Part shown: piece after piece, positions 5,339 to 7,771 of the stretch
Layout: each line of letters opens with the position of its first letter
Numbering within the stretch: position 1 is the stretch's first letter
Origin: an uncultured Clostridia bacterium
GTDB taxonomy: Bacteria; Bacillota; Clostridia; Oscillospirales; CAG-272
Assembly (NCBI GenBank): GCA_937892405.1
Contig: CALAFS010000280.1
Coordinates: forward strand, 1-7,771
DNA: 7,771 nt
Direction: 5' to 3'
The notes under the pieces: generated by a model
What the model was told of the DNA's origin: nothing
Seen by the model: only the letters and a program-made list of their open reading frames with translations
The model's database searches: none
Position numbers and translations under genes: made by a program

Positions 5339-6559
5339 ATGTCCGATAAAGAGAGCGGCTTTCGCATGATTTCACCGAGGGACAAATGGTGTGTCCATTC
5401 CTACTATTCTCTCTGCCCGTATGCACCGGACGGCTCGGGACGGATTCTGATCTCCGGCGCCGATCCCGAAAGCGGGCGGGCACAGATTTACATTGTGTCC
5501 GCAGAGGGGGAGATTCTGAACAGCTTCGGCAATGAGATCCCGGAATCCTCGTTCTATCACACCGGTTGCTGGCAGACATGGAGCAGCGACGCAAAATATG
5601 TATATTATCAGGGCGGCACGATGAAAGCCCCCATGATATCAAGATATGAGATCGCGATGGGGGAGACCGTGCAGATGCCCGGCGATATGGAGGGGGCACC
5701 TCCGTTCAATGAGCCGATCATTTCCGGCTATCTCGGCATGCTGTACGCCGCGGGATATGGCGACGGCAATTATTATCCCGGGCAGGCGCCCTTTCCTTTT
5801 GAGAACAGAGACGAGCACGGTCTGTTTGAATTCAATCTCACCGCCCGCACGCAGAGGCTCAGGCTTTCCGTCAATGACATCTTGCGCGCTCACCCCGAGA
5901 GAGAAAAACTGGAGCGGGCAGAGGAAGAATATAAGCGGAAAACAGGGAATAAAGAAGGCTTTACGCTGATGGCGTATTGCGTGCGCTGGAACAGAAAAGG
6001 CGACAGATGTCTCTTTTATTTCGGAAACCATTGCGTTTCAAAAGCAAGGCAGGAGCCGAAGCTGTGCTATGTCTTCACCGCCCGGGCGGACCTTACGGAC
6101 ATACGCCTCGCGCTGGATCTGTCGTTCGATAAAAGGGGCGTGCACTGGAGCTGGCACCCCGACGGAGAGCATCTAGTCGGCTACGCCTCCCATCCCGATA
6201 ACGATAACAAAATGTGCCTTTGTTCCGTCCGCTATGACGGAAGCGATCTCAGAATGATCAGCCGTCACGGCGCGGGCGGGCACCCGAGCATCTCTCCGTC
6301 GGATCCCTGTATTTTAATGACGGACGAAAACCTCAGCCCGGAGGGAAGGATCGTTTTCATCGACATCACAACCGACAGGGAGATCTGCGCGTTCCGATTC
6401 CCGCGGGAATACGGGGACCATGTCCCCTACGGCAGAAATCCGTACAGAATCTGCCATCATCCGGTCTTTTCACAGGACGGGAAAAAGGTGCTCTTTAACA
6501 TTCTGCCTGGGAAAAACGCCGTTGTTTGCGAAATAAACGCGCCGGAAAGGAACAAATAA
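5339..6559 (+). CDS. cytoplasmic beta-propeller protein resembling oligogalacturonate lyase
   Basis: A complete 406-residue protein made of TolB/WD-like propeller blades and lacking a signal peptide or membrane segment, so it should be cytoplasmic. Blade signatures recur: SGADPESGRAQIYIVS (39-54), WSSDAKYVYYQGG (81-93), WNRKGDRCLFYFG (217-229), WHPDGEHLVGY (272-282), HPSISPSDPCILMTD (315-329) and HPVFSQDGKKVLF (374-386). Histidines at the blade mouths (269, 273, 315, 373, 374) recall the metal-binding and catalytic histidines of PL22 oligogalacturonate lyases, which are also cytoplasmic seven-blade propellers. A charged insert (about 184-208, ahead of the MAYCVRWN strand) interrupts the blades. 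The 27-base gap from the dehydrogenase and a GGAGG site support the ATG at 5339; an ATG at 5331 is out of frame. The neighbouring GH88/105 enzyme, which acts on unsaturated uronate ends, fits a lyase. The lyase function and PL family are inferred; it could instead be a non-catalytic propeller. Confidence 0.75.
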   Translation: MSDKESGFRMISPRDKWCVHSYYSLCPYAPDGSGRILISGADPESGRAQIYIVSAEGEILNSFGNEIPESSFYHTGCWQTWSSDAKYVYYQGGTMKAPMISRYEIAMGETVQMPGDMEGAPPFNEPIISGYLGMLYAAGYGDGNYYPGQAPFPFENRDEHGLFEFNLTARTQRLRLSVNDILRAHPEREKLERAEEEYKRKTGNKEGFTLMAYCVRWNRKGDRCLFYFGNHCVSKARQEPKLCYVFTARADLTDIRLALDLSFDKRGVHWSWHPDGEHLVGYASHPDNDNKMCLCSVRYDGSDLRMISRHGAGGHPSISPSDPCILMTDENLSPEGRIVFIDITTDREICAFRFPREYGDHVPYGRNPYRICHHPVFSQDGKKVLFNILPGKNAVVCEINAPERNK

Positions 6560-6561
6560 AA

Positions 6562-7170
6562 ATGGGTATGACCGAATGGCTGGAGCGGGGGCTTATCATT
6601 CCCTCAAACAAATATCTGTCGGGCAGGATATCGAATTTTATCGGGTATATGCGCCTGAAATTCAGAAAGAATGTCGCAGTCGGAAAAAAGTGCCTTGTCA
6701 GTCCGCTCTCGCGCGTGAATCCGAGAACGGGGAAAATCAGCGTCATGGACAACTGTGTCATAGCGCCGTATGCGGTCATTCAGGGGAATGTATCTCTCGG
6801 CAACCATTGCTCTGTCAACGCTTTTTCAATGCTTGTGGGGTACGGAACCGCAGAGGATGATGTCGGTAAAATTACGGTGGGCGATGATGTCAGGATCGCC
6901 GCCCATGTCATGATCATCGCCGCCAATCATATTTACGAAGATCCGGAGAAAAAGATCTGCGAGCAAGGGCTGGAGCGAAAATCCATCACGATCGGGGACG
7001 ATGTCTGGATCGGCGGAAACGCGAGCATCCTTGCCGGTGCCACGATAGGGAAAGGCGCGGTTGTCGCCGCCGGCGCCGTCGTGACAAAAGATGTTCCGCC
7101 GTACAGTGTAGTGGCGGGCGTCCCCGCTAAAGTCATCAAGATGAGAGCGCGGCGGGAGGAGGCAACATGA
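6562..7170 (+). CDS. hexapeptide-repeat (left-handed beta-helix) acyltransferase
   Basis: A 202-residue acetyltransferase of the LacA/NodL/vat-like hexapeptide family, which transfers acetyl from acetyl-CoA to a hydroxyl of a sugar or similar acceptor. Imperfect [LIV]-G-x-x-x repeats run from about residue 38 to 175 and form the beta-helix. His123 in AANHIYED matches the catalytic His of the family. DDVWIGGNASILAGATIG (146-163) and GAVVTKDVPPYSVVAGVPAKVIK (171-193) are the canonical C-terminal signature. The start at 6562 is chosen because it falls three bases after the propeller stop and has GGAAAGGA upstream; a longer frame opening at 6526 would overlap the propeller gene and lacks a site. 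The last four bases overlap the next gene (ATGA), implying translational coupling. Its acceptor is unknown; the context suggests an oligosaccharide or sugar acid. A cell-envelope or exopolysaccharide role is a weaker alternative. Confidence 0.88.
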   Translation: MGMTEWLERGLIIPSNKYLSGRISNFIGYMRLKFRKNVAVGKKCLVSPLSRVNPRTGKISVMDNCVIAPYAVIQGNVSLGNHCSVNAFSMLVGYGTAEDDVGKITVGDDVRIAAHVMIIAANHIYEDPEKKICEQGLERKSITIGDDVWIGGNASILAGATIGKGAVVAAGAVVTKDVPPYSVVAGVPAKVIKMRARREEAT

Positions 7171-7771
7171 AGACATTAACAGCAGTCACTAAATTGTTTG
7201 AAAAATATGAGAGCGTCTGGGATGTTGAATCTTATTACGGACTGTTGGCAATCTGGGCACTCGCGGAAGAAGCCGTAGAAGCGCAGGACAGCCGACAGCT
7301 GGAAAAGTGCAAAAGTCTCCTGTCGCTGTACCCGGATCGGATCCGACACCCCGATTATAATTTTGAAGTATACCGCGTCGGCGGCAACGGCAAGGCGTGG
7401 CTTCTGTACCGGGGACTCTTCGACGGGGAAAAAGAGAATGTCCGCAAATACGCGGAGATCACGCTGAAATCGGATCGGGACGAAGAAGGCATCGTATGCC
7501 TGAAAAAAGACGGGCGGATGCTGAGCTGGATTGATATCGCGGCGTGCGTCTCTCCCTATATGCTCTACGCCGGGCTGGCGCTGGAAAATCCCGTGTACAT
7601 TGATTTTGCGGCAGAGCAGACCATCGGTATGTACGAGAGGTTCCTTGACAGATCCTGCGGGCTCTTACATCAGGCAAAGGGCTTTTTCGAGGATCCCGAC
7701 CGGATTTCGACAGACCATTGGGGCAGAGGAAACGCCTGGGGATATTTTGCGCTGACCGTTCTGGTCAGAGA
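7167..7771 (+). CDS. GH88/GH105-type unsaturated uronyl hydrolase, 5' part
   Basis: The first 201 residues of a glycoside hydrolase of the GH88/GH105 (YteR/YesR) type; the frame is still open at the window end. These alpha6/alpha6-barrel enzymes hydrate the 4,5-double bond of unsaturated glucuronyl or galacturonyl residues left by lyases, releasing the residue as a 5-keto-4-deoxyuronate precursor. WIDIAACVSPYMLYAG (121-136) carries the equivalent of the catalytic Asp (Asp123, as in W-x-D of YteR). CGLLHQAKGF (164-173) and HWGRGNAWGYFAL (184-196) match the family's G-L-x-x-H and W-A-R-G-N-G-W signatures. There is no signal peptide, so it acts in the cytoplasm. GGGAGGAGG (7154-7162) sets the ATG, which overlaps the previous stop by four bases. 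The total family length is about 350-380 residues, so roughly the C-terminal half lies outside. GH88 versus GH105 cannot be settled from this part. Confidence 0.87.
   Translation, partial: MKTLTAVTKLFEKYESVWDVESYYGLLAIWALAEEAVEAQDSRQLEKCKSLLSLYPDRIRHPDYNFEVYRVGGNGKAWLLYRGLFDGEKENVRKYAEITLKSDRDEEGIVCLKKDGRMLSWIDIAACVSPYMLYAGLALENPVYIDFAAEQTIGMYERFLDRSCGLLHQAKGFFEDPDRISTDHWGRGNAWGYFALTVLVR

Noticed and set aside
6526..6561. Upstream start for the acetyltransferase
   Set aside because: It would overlap the propeller gene by over 30 bases without a ribosome binding site; the ATG at 6562 has GGAAAGGA upstream and starts right after the stop codon.
1..7771. CRISPR arrays, tRNA/rRNA genes, insertion sequences, prophage or defence genes
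   Set aside because: None seen: no regularly spaced repeats, no cloverleaf or rRNA signature, and no transposase, integrase or nuclease frames.

Overview
The window looks like a piece of a Clostridia (Bacillota) chromosome. The main evidence is a yajC gene followed by a TIGR04086/YrzE-type four-helix membrane protein, together with strong GGAGG ribosome binding sites and sigma-A-type promoters. There is also an intergenic double-hairpin repeat of a style I know from Ruminococcaceae/Oscillospiraceae-like genomes; this assignment rests on memory, not on a search. Coding density is high, and no stretch above about 200 bases lacks a gene.

Left part (1-2820, visibly GC-rich): the 3' part of a MurA-type UDP-GlcNAc enolpyruvyl transferase (start outside the window), then a complete PfkB-fold pyridoxamine/pyridoxal kinase, both on the + strand. 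They are followed by an intergenic repeat and a 17-bp perfect inverted repeat that should terminate transcription from both sides. On the - strand, a TIGR04086 membrane protein gene lies downstream of yajC. yajC has a near-consensus promoter, and a stable hairpin buries the ribosome binding site of the TIGR04086 gene.

Right part (2855-7771, lower GC by eye): an AraC-family regulator on the - strand diverges from a + strand operon of at least five genes. In order these are an RraA/HMG-aldolase-family protein, a short-chain dehydrogenase, a cytoplasmic beta-propeller protein resembling oligogalacturonate lyases, a hexapeptide-repeat acetyltransferase, and a GH88/GH105-type unsaturated glucuronyl/galacturonyl hydrolase cut off by the window end. 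Gaps are short, and the last two genes overlap by 4 bases (ATGA).

Inferred role of the operon: cytoplasmic breakdown of an imported uronic-acid-containing oligosaccharide. The propeller protein would act as a lyase that leaves an unsaturated uronate end, the GH88/105 enzyme would remove that residue, the dehydrogenase would process the keto-deoxy sugar acid (a KduD-like step), and the RraA-type aldolase could cleave the resulting 2-keto acid. The acetyltransferase would O-acetylate a sugar intermediate. No transporter, KduI or KdgK is visible, so the locus probably continues to the right. The gene combination, the unassigned propeller and the repeat-rich divergent control region are the parts most worth following up.
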